From Agrostemma githago (lineage: Eukaryota; Streptophyta; Magnoliopsida; Caryophyllales; Caryophyllaceae), in the NCBI GenBank assembly GCA_958450325.1, contig OY288246.1:40105619-40169618 (forward strand): 64,000 nucleotides of DNA, written 5' to 3'. Both the position numbers and the translations under genes were made by a program. This document shows positions 45,524 through 57,189 of this stretch, piece by piece. Position 1 is the first letter of the stretch. Every line of letters begins with the position of its first letter. The notes below the pieces were generated by a model. The model did no database searches. It saw only the letters and a list, made by a program, of their open reading frames with translations, and was not told the DNA's origin.

Positions 45524-48500
45524 CTAAACCTTTAGTATACGTATATAGTCTTCAATTATAGACATGGCAGACGACCGATAGCCAGAGCCAAAGAGGTTAT
45601 AGTGATTCAGGTAGTGATATAACATATAAACATCTCTTCTTTTCTCAAAACCTGGTTGTTTAAGCATTACCTGCATGTTTCCGAAAACATAGGTTACAAG
45701 AGCAAACGCGCCGCCGGGTACAGACAAAGAGCAGTTAGTAGTTTGAATTAGACTTGTCTACTACTACAGGTGTGTCACGTCGATGCGTGCCAAGTGTCTT
45801 GCAACTAATTTTGTAAGGAATAAAAATCATGTTTTTGCCTCAAATTTATGGATCGTGTACGAGGGCCGAGGGGTGTCTTCTTGATGTGTGACACGCATCC
45901 AAGATGAAGTAACATGGGTTTGGAGTGAACGTAAGGGGTAAAAAAGGCACACATGACTGAAGTGTGGAAGACTTGTAGTTGTATTCTGCTCTTTTTATTA
46001 TCGTTGACATTACCTCTAAACTCAACCTATAAAAGAAATTGACTAACAAGTTGAAAGATGATGGGAACAAAAATATATATGGAGTACCTCAAAATAAGAA
46101 TTGTAAAATGAAGGCCCAAAACCAGCACACCACGACATTCCGAATTCTGCTTCATTGTGCCCATCTACATTGAGAAAAGATTCAGTATTCGTATTTGAGT
46201 AATAGATCTTCAATATTGTGCACCATATCTCCAAAATAAATAACAACAAGAGCGGTATCAAGAAGGCCCAAGGCCAATGTATAGACAAAATAACTCATGG
46301 GTCTTGTTCTTATGGCCCAACAGTTTGAGAGTTCCAAGCCGAGGTAGTTTCAATCCCCTTTCCACTAGAAGAATAACACATCTTAAGTTTTTTCCCGCTA
46401 CTTTGCATGGGCTATTGTTTGGGTCTATTTTGGTTGGGTCATTTATTTGTTAAGGCGTTGGGCTAATCCATCATTCGTCCACTTAATCATGTACTTAACG
46501 TGATCCATATATCAATCTATAATTATGACATATATTATTACATATTTGGCAGCTAATTACATATTAACGTGCCATATATATCAATCTACATTATTTTCCA
46601 TATATTATGCCATAAATTCTTAATTCTATTAAAGTTTTATGTCAATCTAATCGAATCAATCTTAATAATTATGTAGCCACAACAATGTTATATCTAAATA
46701 TAGTAATTTTCATAAGTTTATAGTAATAACTTACTCCGTAATAATTTATTACTCTGTAATTATAAAGTAATTTCGAATTTAGATTATCAATCCCCTATAT
46801 GCTATTTAAATCGAAACATTGTGATACATTATTTGGGGAAAAAAAATGTATTTTCAGTTTCTATTTAAAGAAATACTAATATCTACTAATAAGTATACCG
46901 TGCAGTATTGCACGGGTCTATACTAGTTTCAAAATAACATCATTCTATACAAAGACGAATAAACCTAGAAAAATCTACAACTTTTATTTCCGTAAACAAT
47001 TTTGCGAGTTTCTTTTTTGTGACCTCCCTCGCATGGAAATCGGATATAATATTAAGAGAAATTACTTTCCTTCAAAGATAAAAATTACCTCCTTTTAAAA
47101 TTTTATGAATTTTTAACACCAAAAACAGGTTAAAGTTCAAAATTTGCTTGCATTTCTTAATTCCAGCGATGAGTTAATCTGTCAATTTGAAATTTGTCTT
47201 ATTTGGGTCATTTCATATCCAAAGTACCCCTCCCTTACCTTCTTACCCTTCTTTCCCCTTCCCTTATATACTCATTATAACTGTAAAAAATTCATCCCAC
47301 ACCAAAGTGATAATCTTGAAGCTTGCAAGTCGGTATTGATATTCAAAGACCTCCCTTTTTTCAGGTAAATTAGTATTTGTTGTTTTTGTAAGAGTAAATA
47401 CAATTAATTTGGTTAGTTATTGGAGTTCATTCATTCACTAATTTGAACATTTTTTTTGGAGAATTATGATGATTGTCGATTTCGATATTTTTTTTTGGGG
47501 GGTTTTTTATTAGGAATGGGAGTATGGGACTGAAAAGAAGAAAGAAGGGGGGAGAGAGTCATTATTTTGAGAAAGGGTATTTCGGTCAGCATACACATAA
47601 ACTGGCCGGAATTAAGAGATGCTAACAAATTTGGAACTTTAACGGTGTTAAAAATTAATTTATTTTTTAAAAGGAACTAAGTTTTTAATTAGTTGATTTT
47701 GAAGGGATTAATTTTTAAATTAATGCAGCACGAATGTCATTTTACATGCATAATATAATATTATGTATAGTGCATACATTACCCTGCCAGGCTATGGGTG
47801 ACGCAAACTTATTTTTATTTATGTTAATGCCTCTGTTCTAATAAGATTAAAATATGCAAAGCAATAACCATTGATCTCAGATAACACCTCGTTCGAAGAT
47901 GATTGAAAACATATTGTGTCTTACAATAGCAAGCTGGATCCAGAATAACAGGCTCCCCATTCGTATCATAGGTTATGTTTCCACTCCACAGGTCTCCATG
48001 AAGCAGACACGGCTCTATCTTAACATCCTCAAATAGTGGTGCCAGGTTCTTTACCAGTCTTTGTCCTGTCAAAATTTCTACATGAACACCAAACCATTTA
48101 CACAAATAAGCTTTGCTGAAGGTCAAGGGAAACGTATCACCTTTTTCATAAATAGATGAATCCCCATATCGATCTCGTGCTAACTTAAGCTGGTAGCCAA
48201 GTCTATGCTCTGCGTAAAATGCAATCCAACCCGAAGTCCACGTGTTAATCTGTGGAGTGCTGCACAATAATTAAAGCAGATTATCTGCAGTAAGAGACAG
48301 GATATAAGCATCCAATTATGCATAAATTCCATCACAACACCACTCTCGACTCTCGAGCGGGACCAAAATAATCAAAAGGAAGCGTACTTCATTGATCTCA
48401 CCCATCTCATGAGCTTTCAGTTATCATTTTATCAACTAATCCCCTTTGTCTTTCTTTTTAAATTATCAATGTCAGTTCAACTACAATCCAGATCAGGTGA

Positions 48501-50025
48501 AATCCAATTTAATAGGCCCAAAAATGATAGGGTAGCTAAAAAGAAAGTACCTGCCAATTGTATTTTTCACTTCAAACCCAAAGCCTTTGTTAGATCTCCC
48601 AGCTTTATGCATTTCACCCAGCTTCCTCCCTAAAGCAGACTAAAAAGTAAATGAAATATTCAGAAACAAAGACGCCATACATCCATTTTTTTATTAGCTG
48701 AGCTTGAGCAAAGCCTATCTCACCTGGCCACTTCTAGATGACCCAAATTCTACAAACTCCATTATGATGTATGAGCCACCTCGGGGAAGAGATCCGACCT
48801 GCAGTCCTTAGAGCAGGCACAATCAAGGACTAATCCACTATTCCGTAATAAGTACTGGTTACGTACGTAAGTGTGGCCTAAGAACCCAAATACCTTGTAT
48901 GGTCTAGGGACCCTAATCGTACTGGTATCGTACATAAGTCGTAATCCTAGAGCCTCTGCTTCAAACATTTCTGGACCAACACTCCTGCTCCAAAGTAAAG
49001 CAAGATCATAAAGTTCACAGCACACAAAATTCGACAACTTCACATTAAGTCGAAGAGGCCCAACATTAGCAACTAATGTACATTTGGTGTCAAATTGCAG
49101 CACACTCTAGCACATTTCTGGCTTACTATGAAAAAGTAAATACTACTCCGTATCACACAGTAGCAGGTGAACTCAACATCAAACACTAGAACCATGGGAG
49201 GACCGAGGGACCTTTGATGCCAGGAAGTCTATATTGTTTTGAGCATTTGTACCCAATCTTCATGCTTCAAAATTTAAATTTAGTACTCGTAACATTTTGC
49301 ATGATACTTTTTTAAAACCAGACTAGAGAGCAAAATTGTCCGCCAGTGTGAATTTGCTAGTACCTGTTGGTTTTAACAAAGAAAGGACCAGCATCAGTAT
49401 CATAACGAGTGGCGAGATTGATGCAACCACCACCAACAGGACTAGTTCTAGATATCTGAGTTGCCTTTCCCTCAGTTAAAATCCATTCAAGAACTGGGTC
49501 TTCACTCATTGCCACAACTGCCCAACAAATCAACAATCCAATCATACCAACAACCTGTGTCAGTTATCACTGATACAAATATACTAAACTAACTACAAAT
49601 GAAATAGTGGGTTCAATCCACAACCTTACCTTTTTCATTATCTTACCTTTTTCCAACATTATTAAACAAACAAACATCTTAAGGTTACGGAGTATAAACT
49701 AACTGACACACAAATCATCAAAACATCAACTCAGAGTTATCAACATTCCATTATATGTTAAGATAAATGGCATAGTAACTAGTAGAGTAAGCTACGGCTA
49801 GTTTGCTCCCTGAATATTTTGTCCACTAACTACAAATTGACAAATAAATCAACCAAGCAACAGTAACAACAGTTGATAAAAGGGAAGGGGGTTTAGCTGG
49901 AAAGAAAAGTTACCAGTAAACGAGGTGGGTTTCGTACAGAAAAGACGAAAAGGAGAAGGGTTGAAAGTAGGACGACATTTACATGAAGAGAAAGAAAAAA
50001 TGTTGAGTGGAAAGAGTGCCACCAT
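45524..50025 (-). CDS. FN3K: Protein-ribulosamine/fructosamine 3-kinase, chloroplast-targeted (9 exons)
   Basis: Deglycation kinase that phosphorylates ketosamines on glycated proteins. Exons (minus strand): 50025-49914, 49517-49364, 48984-48894, 48798-48724, 48639-48551, 48259-48141, 48065-47925, 46164-46088 and 45670-45524. All borders are GT-AG and all phases join. The product has 334 residues, usual for the family. The N-terminus (MVALFPLNIFSFSSCKCRPT) is Ser/Cys/Arg-rich without acidic residues, like a transit peptide. Kinase features: SPVGGGCINLA near residue 60 (nucleotide-binding Gly-rich segment), MEFVEFG hinge, CLLHGDLWSGN catalytic loop, VILDPACYYGHNE metal-binding part and YHYLNHYNLFGSGYRSSAM near the end. 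No stop or shift seen. It is the only intact host gene in the window. Confidence 0.93.
46165..47924 (-). other. Large intron 7 of the kinase gene
   Basis: 1760-bp AT-rich intron, much longer than the gene's other introns, with a Helitron-like terminus at 46898-46926. No protein-coding remnant recognised; it was probably enlarged by insertions. Confidence 0.75.
46898..46926 (+). mobile_element. Helitron-like 3' terminus
   Basis: Hairpin CCGTGCA-GTAT-TGCACGG followed by GTCTATA and CTAG, then T, the arrangement of a Helitron 3' end. I could not place the 5' TC end, so the element's extent is unknown. Confidence 0.6.
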
Positions 50026-50169
50026 TTTTTATTCTCTCTTCTTAACCCACTGATGAAAATTGAAGATGTTCACACTCTTTCACAGTCTTCCCCGAGCCCC
50101 TCTTTTTTAAGTCCAAATTCCTATTTATGACGAAAATATCTATTGCAAGCGTAGGACGGCTAAGATAGT

Positions 50170-50749
50170 TAGGGATGTCAACAAGTTGGGTGGAGCCTCA
50201 CCCGAATCCATCACCCGAATCCGCATATTCCACCCGATCCATCCGTCACCCGATTAACCCACCACCCGGATCCAATCCATCCGTGATCCGCGGGTGATTC
50301 GGGTGGATCAGGTGCTTAGCGGATGAAAAATATTTTTTTTAAAATACAATAACAAATATGTAAATTATAAGATGCGTAAAGTTTTTTGGGATTTTTGGTG
50401 GTCGAAAATTAAGACGTGGAAAGAAAATCTAAAATGGTGGCCGCCAAAGTGATTATGGAAAATATTTTCTTAGGATTTTAAGAAAAAAATGGATAATGAG
50501 TATAAAAATAGAGTGAAATTAATTATTTTTTTATATATTCATATAATTTTTTTAAAAAATCTATAAACGGGTGAACGAATCGGGTGGACGGATCGGGTGA
50601 CGGGTGAAAAATCTCCATCCGAATCCGACCCGATCCATCACCCGATTCATCCGTCATCCGCTTAAAATCCATTTAGTTCGGGTTTTCCTCCATTAATTTT
50701 ATTCGGGTGGATGGATTTTGAACAGGTTCGGGTGAAATTGACATCCCTA
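50170..50749. mobile_element. hAT-type MITE with ACCCGA-rich arms
   Basis: 580 bp with perfect 12-bp ends TAGGGATGTCAA and TTGACATCCCTA and perfect 8-bp TSD AAGATAGT (50162-50169 and 50750-50757). It lies 145 bp upstream of the kinase start codon, in its promoter region. Related in build to 40745-41449 but not a close copy. Confidence 0.92.
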
Positions 50750-50829
50750 AAGATAGTGGAGTATAAGTTAAAAATAAGGGATTACTTTATGAGAATAAAT
50801 TTCAACTATGAGTGCCGTTTTTTTGGTTA

Positions 50830-51475
50830 AAGGTAATTGTATAAAAAAAAGTCACAGTACAAATGAGCAGTTTAGTGTTAGGTGAGCATTAGCCTTAGCA
50901 AGAACGCCTTATCCTTTATCACTAAACTTGGTATGTTGTTTACTTTGTATATACTATATCTAACTAGCTTATTCTTAATATCTTGGATTACATATTCAGG
51001 TCTCTTGAGACTACGTTCTATTCTTGCTTGATTCCTCTGCTTCCAAACATGGTAGATAACTGCATTGACAACCTCATTTTTTATGGCTCGTTGTAGTTTG
51101 GTGCCTCTCAGTCTTATTCTCCACTGAGTATTGATGCTTGCTTCAGCTCTGAAGTGCATCCAATCTGATACCCCCTCCAGTATCTTGTAAATGTACGTGC
51201 AGTTGCAAAACAAATGTTGAACTGATTCTGTCCGCTGTTCACAAAGATTGCAAGAGTCATCATCAATAAGATTCAATTGCTTAAGCTTATCTTTCTTATT
51301 CATGGCCCTATGTTGTTGAAAAAAAAAAAGCAATGAATCCATGCTCATGAGTAGACCATCTATTCCATATTATCCTATGCCAGACAGTATCCTCCTTTTT
51401 CTCCCTTAACCAGTTGTACCCTCTGGATACAGTGTAACCTTTAGTCCCTTGCAATGATGGCCCTTCTTAAATTAA
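50830..51475 (-). pseudogene. LINE ORF2 C-terminal remnant
   Basis: Minus-strand remnant of an L1-type LINE, truncated at the 5' side. The segment 51475-51350 reads GYTVSRGYNWLREKKEDTVW in broken frame, then 51348-50878 keeps one frame with the zinc-binding region after RT (CNLCEQRTESVQHLFCNC, then WKQRNQARIE) to a stop. No RT core remains. Confidence 0.82.
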
Positions 51476-51770
51476 TTTATACTTTACGTAATTTCAAATT
51501 AATATGTTAAATGTCTTCATTAATTGATATGGGTGACCGGCTACCTGTTGAACCTTCTGATTCAACTCTTCCTCCTACTCTTCTTTTTCACATTTCGTTT
51601 TCAATTTCGACCATTGATAAAAGAAATTAAAGCTTCCCAAAATTCATCTTGCATTTTTTTCGATTGCTCTTATAGAAGCCATGAAAAAAATGTTTTTATT
51701 CTTGTTTTGGCTTTCACAACTGCAACGGATCCGATAAAACCCTAGAAAGTTACAACAAGTTACTATTACC
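51476..51770. other. Short non-coding spacer before the LINE
   Basis: AT-rich DNA; the last 14 bases AAGTTACTATTACC are the LINE target-site duplication. Confidence 0.6.
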
Positions 51771-51801
51771 AAGGAAGCTTAGGTTTCTTCTTGATTTTGC
51801 A

Positions 51802-53708
51802 ATGGCAAAAAACAAGAAGAAATCTCGATCATCTAGTAATAGCTCACATAAGCACAAATATTATGACAAAATTAATAACTCACAAAATAATAGTAATAAT
51901 TCTACTAACAATATTAGTGATTCGCTTACTTCAATGGAGGAGGAAATGATAGAGTATGTACTTGCTGAATCCTCTGCACAGGCGTCGCTACGAGCCTTTA
52001 GCTTTACTGAATTGCAGGTTATAGATGAAGACAAGTTGGCTAGTGATACTGAAAATGGAGAACCGTGGACGTCAGTGAATCAAACAACACCAGCTCCGAT
52101 TTTGAAGATTTCAGCTGAGGACGTACAAGGTGAAATTGATTTTTGGTCTACATCTGTATTTTGTTATTAATCCGGTCGAGGAAACAATGGACCCGACTTC
52201 GGATTCGGATCTTATAATTATGGTGTCACTCGGAAAGTAATCGTCCAACTTTCCTCGATCTCTCCTTTCCTACACTCCGGTGGTCGGACCTTCCCGGCGA
52301 AGACGGCCTGCTCCCTGCACAATGAACGCACAGGGCCTCGGAGGTGTCCGAGGGAACCCTCTTCGATGCCTAAGTCAGTCCGTGGAATGCCTTGAGAAAC
52401 CTTACTCGTGAGGAGTAAGGTGGCAGTTTTAGAGTGAGAGTCTAGAGAGAGAAATCCCACCTTTTGTATGTGGGAGGAAGAAAAGTATTTATACCTTCCT
52501 CCAAGAGAGAGAGAAAAGAGAAAGGAAGAGAGGGAAATGAGTGGATAGGTGAGCGACACGTGGACTCACCTTGTCCACTCATTTCCCATTACCTTAGGCA
52601 AAATGACGGATGGGTCCCCGGTTCTTCCTTGGCCCTACCTGGGTAGGGGCACCCTGGAAGCAGGCAAGGGGCTTGGTTTCCCTGCCTGGCAGGCGGCAAG
52701 ACCATGCCGGGCGGTTGAGCTATTACGGCCACCTACTTGGAGGTTTTTCAGTGATTTTGCTGGGAGGTCTGCTGGGCAGGCCTTCCTCTGTTCTCGGGTC
52801 GGGCCACCCTGGGGCCTAATTGACGGGCGACCCGTGGCTGGCTACCGACCCCCATCAGTTATGTTCTGGGAGCTAATCCTCCTGGTCATGTACTGGCTGA
52901 ATTTGTGCGTAGAATGTGGAAACAGTATGATGTTGATAAAGTGTCAATGAGGAGTAATGGTATTTCAATAGTTCGACTTAAGAAACTGGAGGATAAGACA
53001 ACAATTCTACAATCTGGGCCAATTTTCTTTGACAATAAACCATTTATTGTTAGAGATTGGCATCCGGATGTGGTTGTTGCTAAGAACTCGATGGATGTAG
53101 TACCTACTTGGATCAGGCTATACAACTTGGATCTTAAATTTTGGGGATTAGCGCTCCCAAAAATTGTAGGATTGGTTGGAAAGCCGATTAGATGTGATAA
53201 GCTTACACAAGATAAAGAATATCTTGGTTATGCTAGGTACATGGTTGAGGTTACTATGGGGCAACATTTGCCTGAGGTAATAGAATTCTTGGATGAAAAG
53301 AATATGAAACAAAAGTTGGATGTTCATTGTGAATGAAAACCGACTCTGTGCACTCAATGCCAGGGGATCGGGCATGATGCTGATGCATGTAAAAAGAAAG
53401 CTGAACAGAGGAAGTTGAAGGTTAGACAGGTCTGGAGACCAAAGCCTGCTCCTGAGCCAGTACCTGCTCTAGTTCCAATGGTACCACAGCCCACTGCTGT
53501 GTCAATGGTTGAAGCTGATGACATTATTACACCGCTACCTGTCCCTCCTAATGCACAGTCTGCTACTCCAATCAGAAGAGCGTATAGGGATGAGGATGGA
53601 GGACAGTTGGGTCTCTTGTTTGCTGAAGCGCTAACTAATACACTCAGGAAGAACATATTGAACAACTTGGGTAAGGGGAAGCACAATACTACTAATGATA
53701 ATGGTTAA
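51802..53708 (+). pseudogene. LINE ORF1 (DUF4283-type, zinc knuckle), interrupted
   Basis: RNA-binding ORF1 protein of the LINE. It starts MAKNKKKSRSSSN (51802), basic and Ser/Asn-rich. After FWSTSVFCY it is cut by a 690-bp solo LTR and resumes with VLGANPPGHVLAEFVRRMWK at 52863, followed by the DUF4283-like part (IVRLKKLEDKTTILQSGPIFF, PTWIRLYNLDLKFWG). A CCHC knuckle reads CTQCQGIGHDADAC (about 53350). A TGA at 53334 replaces the Trp expected before KPTLC. The ORF ends at 53708 and overlaps the start of ORF2 by 14 bases. Confidence 0.87.
52168..52857 (-). mobile_element. Solo LTR in LINE ORF1
   Basis: 690-bp insertion between two GTTAT copies (52163-52167 and 52858-52862). Removing it and one GTTAT restores the ORF1 frame. 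On the minus strand it begins TGATGGGGGTCGG, holds a TATA box (TATAAATAC at about 52486-52494) and ends CCGGATTA, so the 3' end is TA, not CA. Length, 5-bp TSD and promoter suggest a solo LTR; its family is not recognised. Confidence 0.75.
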
Positions 53709-56700
53709 TATAGCATTTTGGAATGTTAGAGGCATAAATAATATCAATAAGCAGGGAGACGTCCGACGTTTTCTCCATATTAATAATATAGGCCTTTGTG
53801 GTCTACTCGAGACAAGAATTAAGTCTAGTAATATGAATAAAGTTATGGATAACATTGGAAGGCAATGGGAATACCTAACTAATAATGATATTAAAGAAGG
53901 GGGAAGGATTTGGCTGTTATGGAACCCAGTTTATTTTCATGTCAAGTTGGTTACTAAAGAGGATCAAGTTATGCATTGTGAATGTGAATTGCGGATCAAT
54001 GGTTTCAGGTGGGGTCTATCTTTGGTCTATGGCTTCAATAAGTTGATAGACAGGAAGAGCTTATGGAATTCGCTTATCACTCGTTGTATGAATGTTAATA
54101 CCCCTTGGATGGTGATGGGTGACTTTAACAATGTTTTACAATTAAATGAGCGTATTGGGGCTACTATAACACTTACAGAAATTGCAGATTTTCAGGAGTG
54201 TGTTGATAAGTGTGGATTGTATGATGCTTTTTCTACTGGGGCTTATTACACCTGGAATAATAAACATCATGGGGACGGTAGAGTATTTAGTCGCATAGGC
54301 AGAGTACTGGTGAATGACAAATGGATTCTTTCAGGCCCAGATGGGAGTATTACCTATCTTCCTGAGGGATTGTATGATCACAGCTCATATGTGATGCTGT
54401 TCTGGGGTAACTTGACAGGAAGTATTAAGGTTATTCGAAGTTTTAAATACAGTAACATGTGGGGAAAACATGATGACTTTCTGCCAATTGTTCAAGGTAT
54501 TTGGAGATCAAACTTCCAGGGTATTCATATGTTCCAGGTGGTGAAGAAATTAAAAGCCTTAAAGAAGCCATTGAAAGAGCTTAATCTGCGAGGATATGGG
54601 GATATTGAGAATGCTGCTTATGCAGCAAAAATGCTGCTTAAGAGTGTACAATTGAAATTACATCTAGATCCTAATCATGCTCTTCTACAAATTGAAGAAA
54701 GCATTGCATCTAAATCATTCAAAGAATTGGAAGAGGCTAGGATTACTTTCTTGGCTCAAAATGCTAAAGTCCAATGGATGATGGATGGTGATGAAAATAC
54801 TCGTTATTTTCATTGCACCATTAAGGCGAGGAGGGCTAAGAACAAAGTCCTCTGGATTAAAGACATGTGGGGCAATGAGTGCAAAGAAAATGAGTCAATA
54901 GAACATGCCTTCATTGAATACTATAAATTCTTATTAGGAAGCTTTGAACAGGTGCAACCTGTGAGCATTCCTGTTATTCGTAATGGAGCTTGTCTTTCTG
55001 ATTTCCAGGCTAGAAATTTGAGTCGTGAGGTGTCCACATAAGAGATTTTAAATGCGTTGTACTCTATCCCTGATGAAAAAGCACCAGGCCCGGATGGGTT
55101 TTCATCAAAAAATTTCAAGGATGCTAAATCTGTAATAGAGGGAGATGTTGTCCAAGCCATTAAGGAATTCTTTGTGACAGGAAGACTACTTAAACAGGTT
55201 AATTCTACGACCCTCACCCACATTCCCAAGAAGAACTCTCCTGAATCAATTATCGATTTTAGGCCCATCGCATGTTGCAATGTGATTTATAAATGCATTT
55301 CGAAGGTTGTGTCTAATCGATTGGCTACTGTCCTCCCAGACCTCATTAGTCTGAATCACAGTGGTTTCATACAAGGTTGAGATATAGTGGATAATATTCT
55401 AATTTGTCAGGATCTTGTTAGACTTTATAACAGAAAGACATGTTCTCCTCGTAGTATGATGAAGATTGATCTTCGGAAAGCATATGACTCCATTGAATGG
55501 AGATTCATACGATGTATGATGGAAGGTTTTAAGTTTCCAGCTGTGATGATTAATTGGGTGATGGAATGCGTCACCTCTACATCTTATTCATTGTCATTAA
55601 ATGGGTCTCAGTTTGGCTACTTTAAAGGAGAACGGGGGATACGTCAAGGAGATCCTATGTCTCCTCTTCTCTTTGTGATGTGTATGGAATACCATACGAG
55701 AATCCTTAAGGTGGTCACAGTTAGGACGGATTTCAGGTATCATCCTCTATGTAAGTCACTAAAGTTGTGTCATCTCTGCTTTGCAGACGACTTGCTTATG
55801 TTTTGCAGAGGGGACAAGGAATCCAATAAGGTGCTATTAAAGGCGATGCTTACGTTTTCTAAGGCCTCTGGGCTTAGGATGAATTCTGATAAATCACAAG
55901 TTTACATGAATGGTGTTGATCTTGGAGATAAGGCTGATATATTGAACATGTCAGGATTTAAGATTGGGACCTTCCCTTTTAAATACCTGGGAGTACCAAT
56001 CTCGTATAAACGACTAACCAATGCTGAGTGTGCGGTGCTTATTGAGAAGATTGTCAAACGAATTAGGGGATGGGGTGCGAGGAAGTTGAGTTATACGGGG
56101 AGACTTGTTTTAATCAAAGTTGTGCTTAGTCAACTCCATAACTATTGGGCTCGGATTTTTGTTCTTCCTGTAGGTGTTATTAACCGGATAGAGTCTATTT
56201 GCCGGAACTATCTTTGGTCTGGAGGGGAGAGCTATGACAAAATTCCCCTTGTTTCTTGGAAGGAATGCTGTAGAATGTGCAAATTTGGATGCCTGGATAT
56301 TATGAACAACACTAATTGGAATATTGCTATGATCGGTAAATTCTTTTGGTGGCTTGCTCAAAAGAAAGATCACCTTTGGATTAAATGGGTGAATAACATC
56401 TATCTAAAACAGAAAGATTGGTTCAGTTATACTCCTTCTCTTAATTCTAGTTGGGCATGGAGGCAAATATGTAAGACTAGAGATAAGCTACATGGTGGAT
56501 ATGTAGGATGTGATTGGCGTGCGGGCTTCTACACTGCTAGAAGTGGGTATGAATGGTTGCAAGCGGGTGGGGTTAAAGTGGAATGACAGGAGTTTGTTTG
56601 GAATAGATATGCTGTTCCAAAACATCGATTTATAGCATAGCTTGCTGGTCAGAATAGGCGATTAACCAAGGATCGACTGATTCACTTTGGATTGCAGGCT

Positions 56701-57067
56701 GATGATGCGTGTGTTCTATGTGGCTTATATCCCGAGACTAGAAATCATATCTTTTTTGAGTGCGTATATTCACAGCGTGTCCTTGCCTCCTTATTTGACT
56801 AGTTCAAGTTATCTAGAATGGATAGCATTGATAGTATTGTTCATTGGCGGTGCTCCTCTTTGATGAAATGTAAAGTGGTACAAGCTGGTTTTGTGGCATT
56901 GATTTACCACCTGTGGATGTCGAGGAATAGGGGACGGATTGAAGGATGATAAGAAGATCGGAGATGCTTTTTCAAGATTTGCAGCGGGATAATAAAACTC
57001 GAATATATGGTAGTGTTAAACAAATTTGTAGTAGTAGGAAGCAATGGGTAGTAGAGGTTTTAAGCTA
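53695..57067 (+). pseudogene. LINE ORF2: endonuclease, reverse transcriptase, zinc-binding domain
   Basis: L1-type ORF2. The N-terminal apurinic-type endonuclease has IAFWNVRGINN, LLETRI, MVMGDFNNVL and YTWNNKH; it ends YDHSSYVML where SDH is expected. RT from about 55050: KAPGPDGFSSKNFK, FRPIACCNVIYKCISKVVSNRL, KIDLRKAYDSIEW, GIRQGDPMSPLLF and the active site HLCFADDLLMF (about 55770). A zinc-binding part follows (CVLCGLYPETRNHIFFEC, 56710). In-frame stops at 55039, 55378, 56584, 56639 and 56802, plus a shift near 56950, make it inactive. Most stops fall where relatives have Trp or Arg, fitting C-to-T or G-to-A changes. Confidence 0.92.
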
Positions 57068-57189
57068 ATGTATGGTGGATTGATTAGGAAGCGGGTTGCT
57101 GTAAAACTTAGTGTTGGATTGTAAGGTGCTAATACATAAACGATAATCAATATATTCACATTTCACCGAAAAAAAGTTACTATTACCGG

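Larger units (their letters stand above)
51771..57173 (+). mobile_element. Full-length L1-type LINE
   Basis: Non-LTR retrotransposon flanked by 14-bp TSDs AAGTTACTATTACC (51757-51770 and 57174-57187), with a short A tail (the A run at 57169-57175 overlaps the TSD start). It has ORF1 and ORF2 with point stops only. Net length is 4.7 kb after removal of the solo LTR at 52168-52857. Confidence 0.92.
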
